Shown here: piece by piece, positions 8,772 to 21,202 of the stretch
Layout of the letters: each line of letters opens with the position of its first letter
Position numbering within the stretch: the stretch's first letter is position 1
NCBI RefSeq assembly: GCF_963678975.1
Contig: NC_089280.1
Coordinates: forward strand, 14,211,280 to 14,275,279
From: Dysidea avara
Taxonomy: Eukaryota; Porifera; Demospongiae; Dictyoceratida; Dysideidae
Reading direction: 5' to 3'
DNA: 64,000 nt
Translations under genes and position numbers: made by a program
The notes under the pieces: generated by a model
Database searches by the model: none
What the model was told of the DNA's origin: nothing
Seen by the model: only the letters and a program-made list of their open reading frames with translations

Positions 8772-11361
8772 TGCAAAGTGAGAAAACTACCTTTTGCTCT
8801 AAAACCAGTTGTAGGAGCAGAGTTGGACAGACTAGAAAAACAACAAGTGTTAGAGAAAGTCTCTCACTCAGACTGGGCTACCCCCCTTGTGGTTGTCAGG
8901 AAGCCAGGTGGCAAAGTTAGATTATGTGGTGACTTCAAAGTCACCCTAAATCCAGCCCTGAAGAATGATGTCTACCCATTCCCACTTCCAGAGGAACTCT
9001 TTCAAAAACTGAATGGTGGGCACAAGTTTTCTAAATTAGACCTGGCTGAAGCTTATCTGAAAGTACCATTGGAGGAGGCATCATCAGAACTGACAGTTAT
9101 CAATACTCACCAAGGCTTATACAGATACAAACACCTTCCCTTTGGTCTCAGTTGTGCACCTGCCCTGTTCCAGAAACTAATTGAGCAACTTGTGGGTGAC
9201 ATACCAGGTGTGGCTTGCTATTTGGATGACATAGTAGTGACAGGATGCTCTGAACAGGATCATCTGAGCCACCTTAGGCTAGTAATGGAGAAGCTGAACA
9301 CTGCTGGTCTCCGCCTGAAACTAGAGAAGTGTCATTTCTTTCAAGAGAGTGTAACTTACTTGGGCCATGTCTTAGACAAAGCAGGCATTCAACCACACCC
9401 AGATAAGATCAAAGCAATTACTGCCATGCCATGTCCACAGAACCAAGGAGAACTCCGATCCTTTCTAGGCATGGTGAACTACTATGATCGATTCATACCA
9501 GGGTTATCAACCAATTGTGCTTGTCTTAATGATCTATTACAGAAACACAAAAAGTGGCAGTGGTCCAGTGAGCATACCAAGGCAATGGAATCAATTAAGA
9601 AATTGTTGACATCAGCTGATGCACTGGCACATTACGACCCATCACTACCTCTCAGTCTTGCATGTGATGCCAGCCCAGTGGGCATAGGAGCAGTGATTTT
9701 TCATACTTACCCTGATGGTAAAGAGAAACCTGTGGCTTATGTGTCACGTAAACTGACATCGGCTGAACAAAACTATGCACAAATCCAAAAGGAAGCCTTG
9801 GGAATAGTATTTGGAGTCCAGAAGTTCAGACAGTACTTGCTCGGTCGTAAGTTCCAATTGATTACCGATCATAAACCACTTGTCACTATTTTTCATCCTC
9901 AGAAAGGTATCCCAGAGATGACAGCCAGCCGTTTACAGAGATGGGCCATTATCCTCTCAGCCTATGACTACGAAGTTAGGTACCAACCATCTTCCCAGCA
10001 TGGCAATACTGATGGGTTGTCTCACCTGCCATTACAAGAGGTACAACCTCCACAAGCTGACGAAGCAGAAATTGTTTGTGCTCTGGAAGAACAACAGTTT
10101 CAGGCACTTCCAATTCGTGAGACTGACGTTAAGGCAGCCACAGCGAGGGACCCAGTGCTATCACAAGTCTACAGTTTTTGTGCTAGAGGATGGCCAACCA
10201 CTTCACACTCTTTGGACAAGAAGCTAATTCCATTTTTCAACAAACGTTTACAGCTCACAACTCACAATGGTTGTCTACTTTGGGGCCTTCGAGTGGTAAT
10301 TCCTTCACGATATCAGAGGTCAATCCTAGAATTGTTACATGAGGGCCATCCAGGGATGTCTAGAATGAAGTCACTTGCTCGACTACATGTTTGGTGGCCA
10401 TCCTTGGACACTGATATTGAGTCCCATGTCAAGTCTTGTGTGAATTGTGCTGAGACAGCTAAAGATCCCACAAAAGTACCATTACATCAATGGGATTTTC
10501 CAGCCAAACCATGGCAACGTCTACACATTGATTTTGCGGGGCCATATAGAAACAAGATGTGGATGTTACTGATTGACGCTTACAGTAAGTGGCCAGAAGT
10601 ACATGTGATGGAATCCACTACGACAGAAACTGTTACCAAACACTTACAGCAGATCTTTGCCACACATGGAATTCCTCACCAGATTGTGTCAGATAATGGT
10701 CCCCAGTTCACGGCAGACAAATTTAAGCAGTTTTGTTTGTCTGGTGGAATTCACCACACAATGACAGCTCCATATCACCCCCGCTCGAATGGCGAGGCTG
10801 AAAAACTGGTACAGACTTTTAATATGAACAGAGTGTAGATAAGGCAAATCCGCAAACCTCTTCGGAACTGCTGGATTGTGTGACCAACTTCTTAGCTTAC
10901 TACAGAGCCACCCCACAGATCAAACTCCTTCTGAAATGTTAAATAACAGACAGATGCGTACAAGGTTGGATTTGTTACACCCATGCCAGTTGAAGGTTCA
11001 GAAATCTCTAGAACTTCAGAAGCAGTCATATGATGCCCATACTCATCCTAGACACTTCCTGATTGGTGATCCAGTGTGGGTTCGTAATTTTAGACCTGGC
11101 AAACGGTGGCTCCCAGGCACTGTCAAAGATAGGAGGGGGAAAGTAATGTATAAAGTTTTGATTGATGGCCAAACAGCAGTTCACTGCCGTCATGCAAATC
11201 AACTTCGTACACGACTTGTTTCTTTACCTACAAATAACAGTTCCATATCATCTGACATTCCTAATCATACCTCCCCGACACAGAACAGTGATAATCCTCC
11301 TGTGTTGAGACACTCTTCAAGAATTCGAAAGATCAGAAGACCATGGAGTCCTTCGAACTAA
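8772..11361 (+). pseudogene. Pol region (RT, RNase H, integrase) of the Gypsy element, broken
   Basis: The main open frame runs 8772-10838. Counting from 8778, reverse transcriptase occupies about residues 25-200, with catalytic YLDD near residue 148 (DNA about 9219-9230). RNase H follows (CDAS near 298, TDHKP near 365). Integrase shows an HEGH...CVNC zinc site (about 522-558) and a D,D,E core: HIDFAG near 586, VSDNGPQF near 640, GEAEK near 674. The frame then breaks at about 10820 and again near 10900. The C-terminal part resumes at 10876-11361, ending with basic sequence next to the polypurine tract. The catalytic residues look intact; the frameshifts sit at the end of the integrase core and would remove its C-terminal domain. 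Confidence 0.92.
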
Positions 11362-11372
11362 AAGGGAGGAAC

Positions 11373-11558
11373 TGTAGTATCTGGACAAGTGTACGCACTA
11401 TGATGTAATGTATGCGTGCATGTACATATGTAGTTGTAGAGCCTCTGTGTGTGCTTCAGTTGTTATAACCTTAGTTGTTATTGTAGTTGCTAGATTGTAG
11501 TTGTGTGTTGTAGTGCTACTATTATTGATTCTAATGATCTAATAATCCCGACACTACA
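11373..11558 (+). repeat. 3' LTR
   Basis: 186 bp and near-identical to the 5' LTR apart from the 15-bp indel and about four base changes. It is followed by ATTAA at 11559-11563, the right-hand target duplication. Confidence 0.95.
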
Positions 11559-11563
11559 ATTAA

Positions 11564-13112
11564 TTACAAAACAAGTAAGGAAATGTTAATCCTTTTTTTC
11601 CCGCTAAAAAATTTCAATAATCAAAAATGTATGGTTAATTGTTAGTAGCAGAGCCAATATTATAAAATGGGTTCTAAATAGAGTAGAAACCTGGTCAGCA
11701 TGTTCTATATAATTTCATTGGTGTGAATCAAGCAAACAAAGAACAGTATTGAGAGAGAAAGTGACAAAATGGGTGCTAGCATAGATTTACCATTAGATGT
11801 TTGTGTATCACCACCACAATGCGACACTAGTACTGCAGTGCATCACAAAGCTACTATCAATGCTATTTTTGTCCAGAAAGTAAGCAATGACATTTTGTTG
11901 TTGGCCTTGATATTTTGTTGTTGGCCTTGCCATTTTTTTCTATCTAGTAAACAACTACAGGCTACCAACACTTCAGTAATCCCACCACGGGCTTCTATTG
12001 CATTTAGCAATCCCATGCAGATATCAAAGAAAGAGATTTGATAAAATTTTAACTTAACTTTCAGCCACTAAAATAGGTACAAATTATCACCACTAGTGTT
12101 CATTTTGCTCAATTGATGGTAAATCCATTCTAAAGTTGTTGCAGTTAAAAAAAGATTATAAAATTGTAGCATAAATCACCAATTATCAGCAGGTACCAAT
12201 TATCGGCACTTGTAAACTATAGAGGCTACAAGATATATGGAGGCTACCAAGTTCTACAATGGGCTGTTATATCCTCTAAAACATTTTTTAGAATCATTTT
12301 CATTGGGTAATTATTGTTGTTAAAGTGCTATACAAGCTATGCTGGTTAAGCATGGAATTGCATAAAAATAATTCTATATTGGAAACCAGTATGCTTTTAT
12401 GCCTAACCTGAATACCTCTTGAATGGCTGGCCTCACAAAGAACCAACGAGGCATTATGGAGTTACATACAAAATCGCACACTGTGCCAATAATTGGTCAA
12501 TCACGAAAGTACAGTTGTCGATAATAGGTATCCCATGACAATAATTGGCACAATAGGCATTGCAATTTTACTTATAACAAGATGTCCACTCACGTGAGAT
12601 AATTAAAATTTGATGCGCTAAGAGATGAAGGACTGCTCTATTAACTGGTTCAAACTGGAAGTTCGTATGCCATTGAATTAAGGAATTACAACTGCGTGAT
12701 GAAACGGTGCCGATAATTGGCGACTTAGGTTTGGAGCAGTCAGGCTGTTCCACTGAGAGACAACATATGTCAAACAAACATACACTCACCTCTTTTACCG
12801 ACACCCAAAAGATCCTTGTCCACTCACATAAGTTTTCAAATTGTGTGTTAGGGCCACACTTATTGTAACATACAACAGTGCTAAATTTCTCTTTCATAAA
12901 TCCAGCAAGCCAAAAGTTGAATGGCCTTTGTTTGTAAAACTCTGAATCTCTCAGCACACTCATCAAAAATCACGGCGATCTGCTAAAGTACCTAAAACGT
13001 AATTCTCAATCCTTCTTAGCTCTGATATACCACACTGGTTCTGCCATCCAGGTCATTTTCCACTCTGGTTCTGCCGTCGGAATCCTTCCATTCTGGTTCT
13101 TCCTGCTACTGA
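11564..13112. other. Non-coding stretch with a dispersed AATTATCGGC-type motif
   Basis: No gene is recognised with confidence. The phrase CCAATTATCGGCAC or its reverse GTGCCGATAATTGG, with variants, recurs about six times between 12070 and 12720. Near 13025-13100 a roughly 30-bp unit containing CACTCTGGTTCTGCC is repeated three times. On the minus strand, the frame at about 12795-12966 ends in GAG followed by GTGAGT, a good splice donor, with a possible acceptor (CTTTAGCAG) just upstream, so an exon is possible, but I do not recognise its product. Confidence 0.4.
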
Positions 13113-13115
13113 TAA

Positions 13116-13507
13116 GGCCACTCCAAATAAATTCTCTGTTTCCCGTCCTGGATTCAAGCATATTTGCATGCGGGCGGGCGGTCCATTTCCATTATTTCAT
13201 TATAAGATTGGCAGCTTTTCAAACCACTATTTTCCTGGCACAACCATAAAAAGCTGCATAAAGGCATGCTTAAGCTTGTTCCTTCCCTTTTAAGCTGCAA
13301 AAATAACACAAACGTGAAGTTTATGCCGACTTGATAGCACTGCTGACACGTGAGCTGACCCTGTTTCGAGATGGCTTTTACTGAGCCTGTCAGTATGTAA
13401 GAATAACCGGAAAATAATGGAAGAATACGGAATAATGGAATATTTATAGCTGACAGTATCTAGATGCGGGCGGTGGACGGGAAACAGAGAATTTATTTGG
13501 AGTGGCC
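13116..13507. mobile_element. Harbinger-like MITE with TAA target duplication
   Basis: Perfect inverted ends of about 33 bp start GGCCACTCCAAATAAATT on the left and end with the reverse complement on the right. TAA flanks both sides (13113-13115 and 13508-13510). A 3-bp TWA target and GGCC-type ends are features of PIF/Harbinger MITEs. At 392 bp with no coding capacity, it would need a transposase in trans. Confidence 0.8.
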
Positions 13508-13837
13508 TAAGCACCTTCTGTAACTACAGTAATGAGATTGAATTCACCACAAAAGGACTTATTTGCATTCGTCACCAACTCATCTTCTTCATCTTGTGTT
13601 CCTCGTCGTGTTGTCACCTCAGATGACAGATGCATGTCACGTGATAAAATCCCACATTAGCATAATTATAGCCTGAAGACTAGTTATCAGCTACAAGAAA
13701 CAGCCGGCTCGTTTTGTTTGTCACAAAAGTAACATAGTATAGTGTTTGAAAGTGATTTAGAGGATATATCTAGGTACTTTAGGCGTTCCGTTCCGGAGAA
13801 TAATGCCCACGGAATATGCCATTCCGTTCCGTGGAAT

Positions 13838-14199
13838 AATGGTAGCCTGCAAATTCTTGGTATTTTTATTCACGAATCTCGATTGCGCAATTGTTACACA
13901 TCTTCGGTTTCGTGTAATATCTCCGTGATCTTTACTTCGATTCTTTTCAAACTACCAAATGACACTCCTACAATAGTTGATCTATCCACAAACCGATTTT
14001 TAGCTCATTCCATGAAGCGGTTTACCCTGTAGGCGTGACAACAAATCGACCTTGTTTTACGCGAATAATTAGTCATAAATCCTGATCCGTTCATCGGATT
14101 TACACCAAAGTTGATAATAGGATTCGCCTTTGGACTCCCGTTCTGTGTGGCAAATTTCAAGGCAATTGGAGTACGCGCTTGCGTTTTATAGCAATTTTT
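13838..14199 (+). mobile_element. Composite-repeat tail, left half (copy D)
   Basis: Matches the tail of copy B (about 59990-60310): both carry AAGCGGTTTACCCTGT, TCATCGGATT and a GCGTTTTAT-like phrase in the same order. It stops at AATTTTT where the foldback element at 14200 begins and continues at 17053. Just upstream, 13783-13837 contains GCGTTCCGTTCC-rich sequence shared with about 5730-5780. Confidence 0.75.
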
Positions 14200-17052
14200 G
14201 GGTGGGATCTATTCTACGGAACGGAATGATGGACTAAACCACGGAACGGAACGCTTTCTCAAATTGAAGCTTGCAACTTACCATTGCTGAAACTGCCCTT
14301 ACAGGTTATCAGTGGCACCTCCAGTGGGTCATTAAACATAGGATAAAAACAATTAAATGATCGATTGTGGTTTCTTGTTGGTTGTCATTAGTAACGAAGT
14401 ATTAATTGTGGGATGAGCTGTATCAGTGATGTTCATCCATGGTTAATCTACGGATATATCAAGAAGGGCACTTTATGTGGGCTGTTTTGCTTATCTTCAC
14501 TTTAAAAACGAACAGTCTGGGCAAGCTTTTCAAGTCATAAGTCAGTGTACAAATAAAGCAAGCAGGAAGACACTGGTAACAGGAAAGAGTCAGCTGAATT
14601 AAAACTTGAAGGATTTTGTGCAGTGTGTGAGGAGCAAATATTTTGGCAGACCACAAGGAGGCTATATTCTGCAAACATCACTGAAGCGTATGCATGAAGC
14701 AGGGGCGGATCCAGAGTTTCGAAAGAGGGGGGGGCACCTTTCTGAAAAACAGTTGAAGACCAAAAAAACTTGCTAAAAACCAGTTGAAGACCAAAAAAAA
14801 AAAAAAAAAAGGTCACAACAATAATAGCTAGTTATCCTTACCAACTATATCACGTCTGTTATGTAAAATAAAATCCTATTTGTAGCTTCATAGGTAAGCT
14901 ACACTGCCTCATGAACATTGTGACTGCTTTATTAGAGTAATTGACTGCTCTATTAGAGTATCTCGATCTTGAAGGGGGGGGGGGGGCATTTGCCCCAAAT
15001 GCCCCATCCTGGATCCGCCACTGTGGAGTTATTAACAGCCGGTGCAGTGGACTAATGCTGTGTTCAATAGTGAGCTGATCTTTTTTGTTGCACAAATTCA
15101 AGGATGTGTCTGACTGTTAGCCTTGAATCAGGCTAAATGCCAAAACTCCAAGGTCAACCAAATCTCAATTATAAGCCTTCTATGCATGTGAAACCATGTC
15201 CATAGTCACCAGGCAAACATGATTTGGACCAAGATGTGTGTGTAATTTCAATGTATCCTAGTCAGACCTGAAATGGAACACACATTAATTACATACCATC
15301 TAAGAATCCTAGGATTTCTTAAGTGTAGCATTTCACATGCTTCACTTCAAACAAAATAGGCTAAATTTGTTTGTCTAATTTCAAGTGATTCCCAGTCCAG
15401 CTGGTCCATAAAATTACAGTGGGATCACATGTATTTGTTACAGTGCGGGCTGCTCTGTGTTGGATCTACTCTAGAGTTGAGGTAGACTGCCAATGTACCG
15501 ACACTGTTGTAGCATATTTAAGTGGAGGACAAATGAATACAGTAATGCTAGATTATTTATGTATACAAATTTTTCATAATGAAATTGATATCCCATTTTG
15601 ATTTGTACCTCCACTTTGCAACATATTCAAGAACAAGAAGTTACCACCCTTTTAATCTCCAACCACTGTCGTTAATTAACCAAGAACTCACCAATCTTTG
15701 TTCCGTCTACAATTTTGCTTTGGAACAATAATTATCTAAAGGCTCTAATTCATATAGTATTTAAATCTGTAATTCACCTTATTGTAGTGGTACTAATTTT
15801 ATTGATTTGTCTGTATGTTCTTCATTTTCCTTTGAAGTTGTACAGTATAGGTAAACAAAGATAAATCTCTCCCATCTTATTCTAGGATTTCTATTGACTA
15901 AGAAAAACTTACTTGTATACAGGCTCAAATTGAGAAAATATAAAGAAAGTGAATTAATATTATACAGTCAGTTTGCTTTTGGATATTTAATGTCTCCAAC
16001 TGCAACAAAAATTTGATGAATCCATGCATCTCATCGCTGGTCGTCTGAACATTCTGAAAGTGATACCTCACTCAATCAACCATATATTCTGTTTATTAGA
16101 CTGAATAAAGTCATGATCACCTAGCCTTTTCCTGTCACCAGTAACTTTCTAGTTAATTTCTCTGTGGATATTATGCTCTGAAACTGAAGGTCTTCTAAAC
16201 TATCTTGTCAAGATCAGCAGAAACAACTGACATCCAATCGGCTACTATATTACAATAACAAAACTTGCCTTGGTCATGTAATAAATGAATTGAAGAGACC
16301 TGCTTGATATATCAGGTAGTAGAACAATCACTGCATGAGACAACTATTAACATTTTATTGTCATCCTATTCCATTTTCCTGGAGGCTCCACTGATAAAAT
16401 GCAATTTCAGCAATGATAGCGGCTAGCCAAGCTGCAAGTTTTGATGTAGAAAGCATTCCATTCTGTAAAATAGACTCCATCCTGGATTCAACTCCCTACT
16501 CAGGCTGAGATATCTGGCATTTAGTCCACTACTCTGTTAATGAATCATTGATGTTCATGCAACATAACCTCCTTGAGGTATCTGAATGTTTGCTCCTCAC
16601 ACACTGCACAAAATTCCTGTAGATTCTGCTTAGACTGAGTTGGTTCAGCTTGTCACCATACTTGTTTCCTTTGTTCTAGTGTAGCTACATACTGATTTAT
16701 GCCGATTAGAAAGGCTGGGCCCCAGACTGTACATTGTAAAGTCAAAGTAAGCAAAAACAATTCACATACTTGTAAAAACAAGTCATGCATTAAGTTCCCT
16801 ACTTGATACATCCGAAGATGAACACATTTAAACAGCTATTCCCACAACTTGTACTTCGTTACTAATGACAACCAACAAGAACCCACAATCGATCCTTAAA
16901 TTCGTTTTATCTTTCTTGGGGTGCGTTTGATTACCTGCTGGAAGTGCCACCGATAACTTGTACAGCAATGGTAAGCTGTTAGCTTCAATTTGAGAAAGCA
17001 TTCCGTTTCGTAGTTTAGTCCATCATTCCGTTCCGTAGAATAGACCCCACCC
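14200..17052. mobile_element. Foldback element with long inverted arms, 7-bp TSD
   Basis: The ends are inverted (GGGTGGGATCTATTCTACGG on the left, its counterpart on the right) and AATTTTT flanks both sides (14193-14199, 17053-17059). Inverted similarity continues inward for hundreds of bases: 14290-14400 pairs with about 16855-16980, 14612-14640 with about 16588-16620, and 15024-15060 with about 16510-16545. The left arm is interrupted by a hAT-like MITE at 14700-15023. The roughly 1.5-kb centre (15060-16510) holds no recognisable gene. It split a composite-repeat tail, so it is younger than that tail. The superfamily is unclear: a 7- or 8-bp duplication would fit hAT, P or Merlin, but the ends are not diagnostic. 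Confidence 0.82.
14700..15023. mobile_element. hAT-like MITE nested in the foldback arm
   Basis: The ends are CAGGGGCGGATCCAGAG and the complement of CAGTGGCGGATCCAGGA, typical CAGNGG-type hAT termini. It carries poly(A) and poly(G) runs and the phrase GACTGCTCTATTAGAGTATC. No clear 8-bp duplication is visible. Related pieces lie near 32600-32686, 41980-42140 and 55505-55720. Confidence 0.65.
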
Positions 17053-17316
17053 AATTTTTGCAAGCTTGTGAAAAGACGAAGAAGAACAAGAAGAAAAAAA
17101 ACAACGAAACTTTGGCTGCTCGTTTCTCGGAAATGGCTTGAGCGATTTCCTTCAAATTTGAAATGTGGACACCCCTAGGTGGCGGGCAACTCTGCAGGAA
17201 ATTATCACCGAGATACAAAGGTGTGAAAATGACGTTTATCTTTCTTCCTGTCAATACACCCACGGTGTGGCGCGCTGGCTTCTTGGGCCGCACGACACAC
17301 TATCGTGTGTCTTGAT
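17053..17316 (+). mobile_element. Composite-repeat tail, right half with 3' hairpin (copy D)
   Basis: Continues the tail split at 14199. It ends with GGCGCGCTGGCTTCTTGGGC, a perfect 7-bp stem hairpin GACACAC-TATC-GTGTGTC (17294-17311), then TTGAT. Copies at 60582-60604 and, reversed, 23665-23687 end identically and diverge right after, so this is the true 3' terminus of the family. Confidence 0.8.
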
Positions 17317-20300
17317 CTCATTTGCTTGATGGTGTCATTGTGTTCTTGTTGATTGTTGTGTATTGTTATGTATACTATTGGCTTTGTGGAAAATGTTATG
17401 TACTTAGCATTAGGGAAAGTAGGCAATGATGAGCTTGGTGCGGTGGAAGGGTGGATAGCTAGGCAAGTAACTGTGTATATATATGAACACATATGTGTAA
17501 TAGAGTGTTCAATATACTCCCAGGGGTTGGCCACAGCAATCAACATGTTAACCAGGAGTTGCTCAAAAATCTCTTCTCTGGTATGGATGCTTGGGCAACC
17601 TATCACCAAGCCAACAAAGGTACCTCTCCATATAGTAATTATAAAGTCAGCAATTAACCACTGCATATCAAAATGCTTCTAACAAATTATTACTGGTAAT
17701 AGCTACAATGCTGGTATTGAGACACACCCTAAATAATTTGGAACATGCATGATGTACGTAGCTATCTATCAGCAGAGGGCCACACATCAGAGCTAAACCA
17801 TTTTTTGTTTGTTTTTTAGCCACAGAATCTCCGTATACATCTTAAACTCTCCCACCAACAAATCAAACTTTTATGCAATCGAACTACTAGGAGGAACTAA
17901 ATATAAATGTGGATGTCACATGCCTTAAATTTCAACCAAAGATTGAATGTTCAATGGGCAAGCAGAGTTAAACCATTAACTATAGAGCTAGTTCCTATAT
18001 ACACAAGTCATATTAAAGCTTGTCACTCACTATAGTGCAATGCAAGTGCCTTCTCTTAGGTCATATGCCCAAGAAAGGTGTGAAACCACAAACTGGAATA
18101 ACACCAAATGTAGCTAGTTAGCTCTCACTAGTGTTTGTAACTCCGAACAAACACTGCCCAGCTAGTCATCACATGCATGGAGGCACTAAATAACACAGTC
18201 ATGAAAATACTTACTCTCCTTATATACTTGCACACGTAAGCAATAAAAACAAAGCCTTCAACCATGGTAGTACAGTCAAGCCTACCCAGTGAATTAGGAC
18301 TGGGACACCTGACTAATAAAGCACTTCAGCCTTGTGGTGTATCAGACTAGTCACTCAACTTACACCACCCATGTTACAATTTCATAACAACTGCTACACT
18401 ACTGGAATGATTAAATCTCTGTGATGGTATGCAGTTCAGCAGCAATGTCCTACTCATTTCGTTTAATATGCCATTGGAATATATGCCCAAGACTAATTGA
18501 ATAGCCGTGGTAATAATAAGTTAGTAAAATGAGAACAGGAAATGAAACCACAAACAGATATAAAGTATGTAATATGATGAGTATCACTGACAAAGGAAAT
18601 TAGCCTATAGAAAATGAGAGATTAAACATTCACTTATTCAAATATTATGCATTTTTGATGGGTTTGTCAAGTCACACACACAAACTGGATTCAATCAAAC
18701 TATATATAACTACTTTTGTTCCTATTCATAGCTACAGCAGCCCTGCATATCATGTACATCCACATTTGTATCACAAACTGATCAGAAATTTGTGGGCTAT
18801 GTTTGACAGCACAGTGGTGGATTTAGAAATTATAGGCTTCAAGAGAAAACCCCTCTGCATGATAAATTCTAACTTGAAGAAGGCTGCAAAGGTCTGAATG
18901 GAAACAATCAATGCCACATTGCTGACCAGTGATTATTTGCTATCACTAGGTAGCTAAACTGCAGCATGCCTGGATTTTTCATGGATGGCAAGCTGCAATT
19001 GTCTGTGGATCAAGTCTTTGTATTCAACATGCAGGGTCAATATTCTAAATTTCTGTCAACTGTATTTAAACCATAATAAATATACAACCTTACAGGTCAT
19101 TCCTTTAAGTACTGGTTGAATGCAAAGATCCTCGCAAGTTCTATGTGACCAAGTCACCACCTATAGTTCCCCCATTCAGCAGAGTTTCAATAATATTCTG
19201 TATGTAGGCATTTTCAACCTGTATGCTTGCTGAAGATAGCAATTTTGTACATTTAAACTTTAACTCATGACAAATGTGAGACAATAAGAGTCATCAGTAA
19301 TAGTTAGCTACTATATTGCTGACAGTAACAACAACAATTGTATATCATTATGCTACAGGGTGTGTCTACCTTTGGCTTAGCAACTTTTAAACATAGTGTT
19401 ACTTTTGTTACAGTATATATTGTGTATAGATCTTCAATAGTAATACTGTGGTTGATATAGTCTGAACTTTTGCCATCCCAATGAAATTATAACTTGAATG
19501 AGACATATTTTTTGGAATAATTCAGCAGTTAGTGGTTTTTAAAATAATTTTATTACGTATACCTACACAATTACACATGTGCTAGTAATGAACAATCCAA
19601 GATTATTAAATCAGTTTCCGTTAGCAAACCTACACAAGTGTACAATCATCTAAACAATGTTGTAGGTTATTCCTTTATTTCTGTTCTGTTATTGCATCAT
19701 GGAATTCTTGGAAAACACAAATTCAGTTGACCAATAGACACAAACTATGATTGTAAAGCTGATAAACATGGAACTGACAAATCATAGATCATTTGTTTCA
19801 TTTAAATTATGAAAACATCTGTTTAGATTTTAAAACCAAATAATATTTCAGTTCATGGGCTATGCACATACAACAAATGAACACCACGCATGAAACGTGC
19901 AACCTTAACAATCGGTATATTTGGCATGCTATGATCCCACTGAAATCGGTATATATATAGTAGATATAAATACATAATCACCCATAGCATTGGGTGTTAT
20001 GTATGCATGTATTTGTTCTTGTAAATACTTTTTGTGCTCATTTTAATTATGCATTGTTTATTACAGCACTTTTCTACTGCCTATGTAAAAAAAAGTCATA
20101 GGACAATGACTGTATCTTCCTGTTTTAAAACAAACTGTGTTTATAATATACGCTCATGGGTTAGTTAGCAATTATTAACAGCATATTCCAACAGCCAAAG
20201 TCTCCAGTACTGTATAATAATAATTTTATAAAGCTGTTAGTTTGTCAATCACTGTACTCATTACCTGTATGCATCATACCATTAGCTATGTGTGAATATG

Positions 20301-21199
20301 TTTTAAAGCAATAATAACATGGTCTATTAAACATGTGTCAGCAAATGATCAATAGTATTTATAGCAACGTTTATTGCTATGCATCAGAGTCAGTGAATTA
20401 TCTTCAAATATTAGCTCCACTCATTACAAGTTATTAACACTAATCATATTTAACTCACTGATCATTTGAATTTCTCTCATACGTGTGCATTTGTGTGAAA
20501 AATATGTTGTCCAGTTGCATAAGGTATACGTATAGTTGTAGCTATGTAGCACCCTGTGAGATAACATTCACTTGAATTACATAGACCTTGTATCTTTCAT
20601 CACCTACATAATAAATTATAGTCTAGTGAAGAATAATGATCGCTCCTTCAATCCATTATTTAGACCCAATCCATGAGGTGTTTAAAATTTTATTAAGTTT
20701 GTTTAATAACCTTTCTGTAACAGTAAACTGGCTTGCTATAAACACGTACATTTGTTATGCAGACTACGTGCTAAAACAACTCATAGTGAAAGTGAAATAA
20801 CTCAAACTATTGCAATAAAAGCAACTCATTGTCTTGAATACTATTACATAATGTTAAAACATGTTTTGATGAAAATGAGTATTAATATAATTATTATGAA
20901 CAGAATTTTAAGATGCCTTGCATTCCACTGATCTAAAAGTTTTGTACATGCCTACACTGAGACTTGTGTACACCTGTGTGTACTGAAGCCTTTTTTCAAT
21001 CATGTGCATAATATAATCTTGTAGTATAGTATTGACATTTACAGTATGGTTAACATCTGTATATTTATATAATCGTTGTGTATACTTTAGAATCCCTGCA
21101 TAGCTACATTATATGTGACTCCGTAGTGAAGCATTTGTGTTATTATGTAATTTTTTTTCTAAATTAAGATTTACGGTGGATAATAGAACTGTTTGGGCC
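17317..21199. other. No recognisable gene
   Basis: AT-rich sequence with short open frames that show neither domain motifs nor matching splice signals. I see no tandem array or element end that I can support here. Confidence 0.5.
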
Positions 21200-21202
21200 A
21201 AA

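Larger units (their letters stand above)
7210..11558 (+). mobile_element. Gypsy-type (Ty3-like) LTR retrotransposon, degenerate
   Basis: A 4,349-bp element bounded by LTRs (7210-7410, 11373-11558) and a 5-bp duplication ATTAA. A probable primer-binding site (TGGCGACGAGA) begins one base after the 5' LTR, and a purine-rich tract (AAAAGGGAGGAAC) precedes the 3' LTR. The internal order is gag, protease, reverse transcriptase, RNase H, integrase, which is the Gypsy order. The reading frame is broken by at least two stops and three frame changes, so this copy cannot move by itself. The two LTRs differ by a 15-bp indel and about four substitutions, which suggests a fairly recent insertion. It landed next to the protease relic at 6270-7000. 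Confidence 0.95.

Noticed and set aside
13783..14254. Single element bounded by GCGTTCCGTTCC and GGAACGGAACGC
   Set aside because: The right-hand motif belongs to the arm of the foldback element starting at 14200 and recurs at its other end, so this pairing crosses two elements.
17205..17682. Overlapping open frames of 109 and 153 residues
   Set aside because: They span the 3' end of tail D and AT-rich sequence; no motif or splice context.
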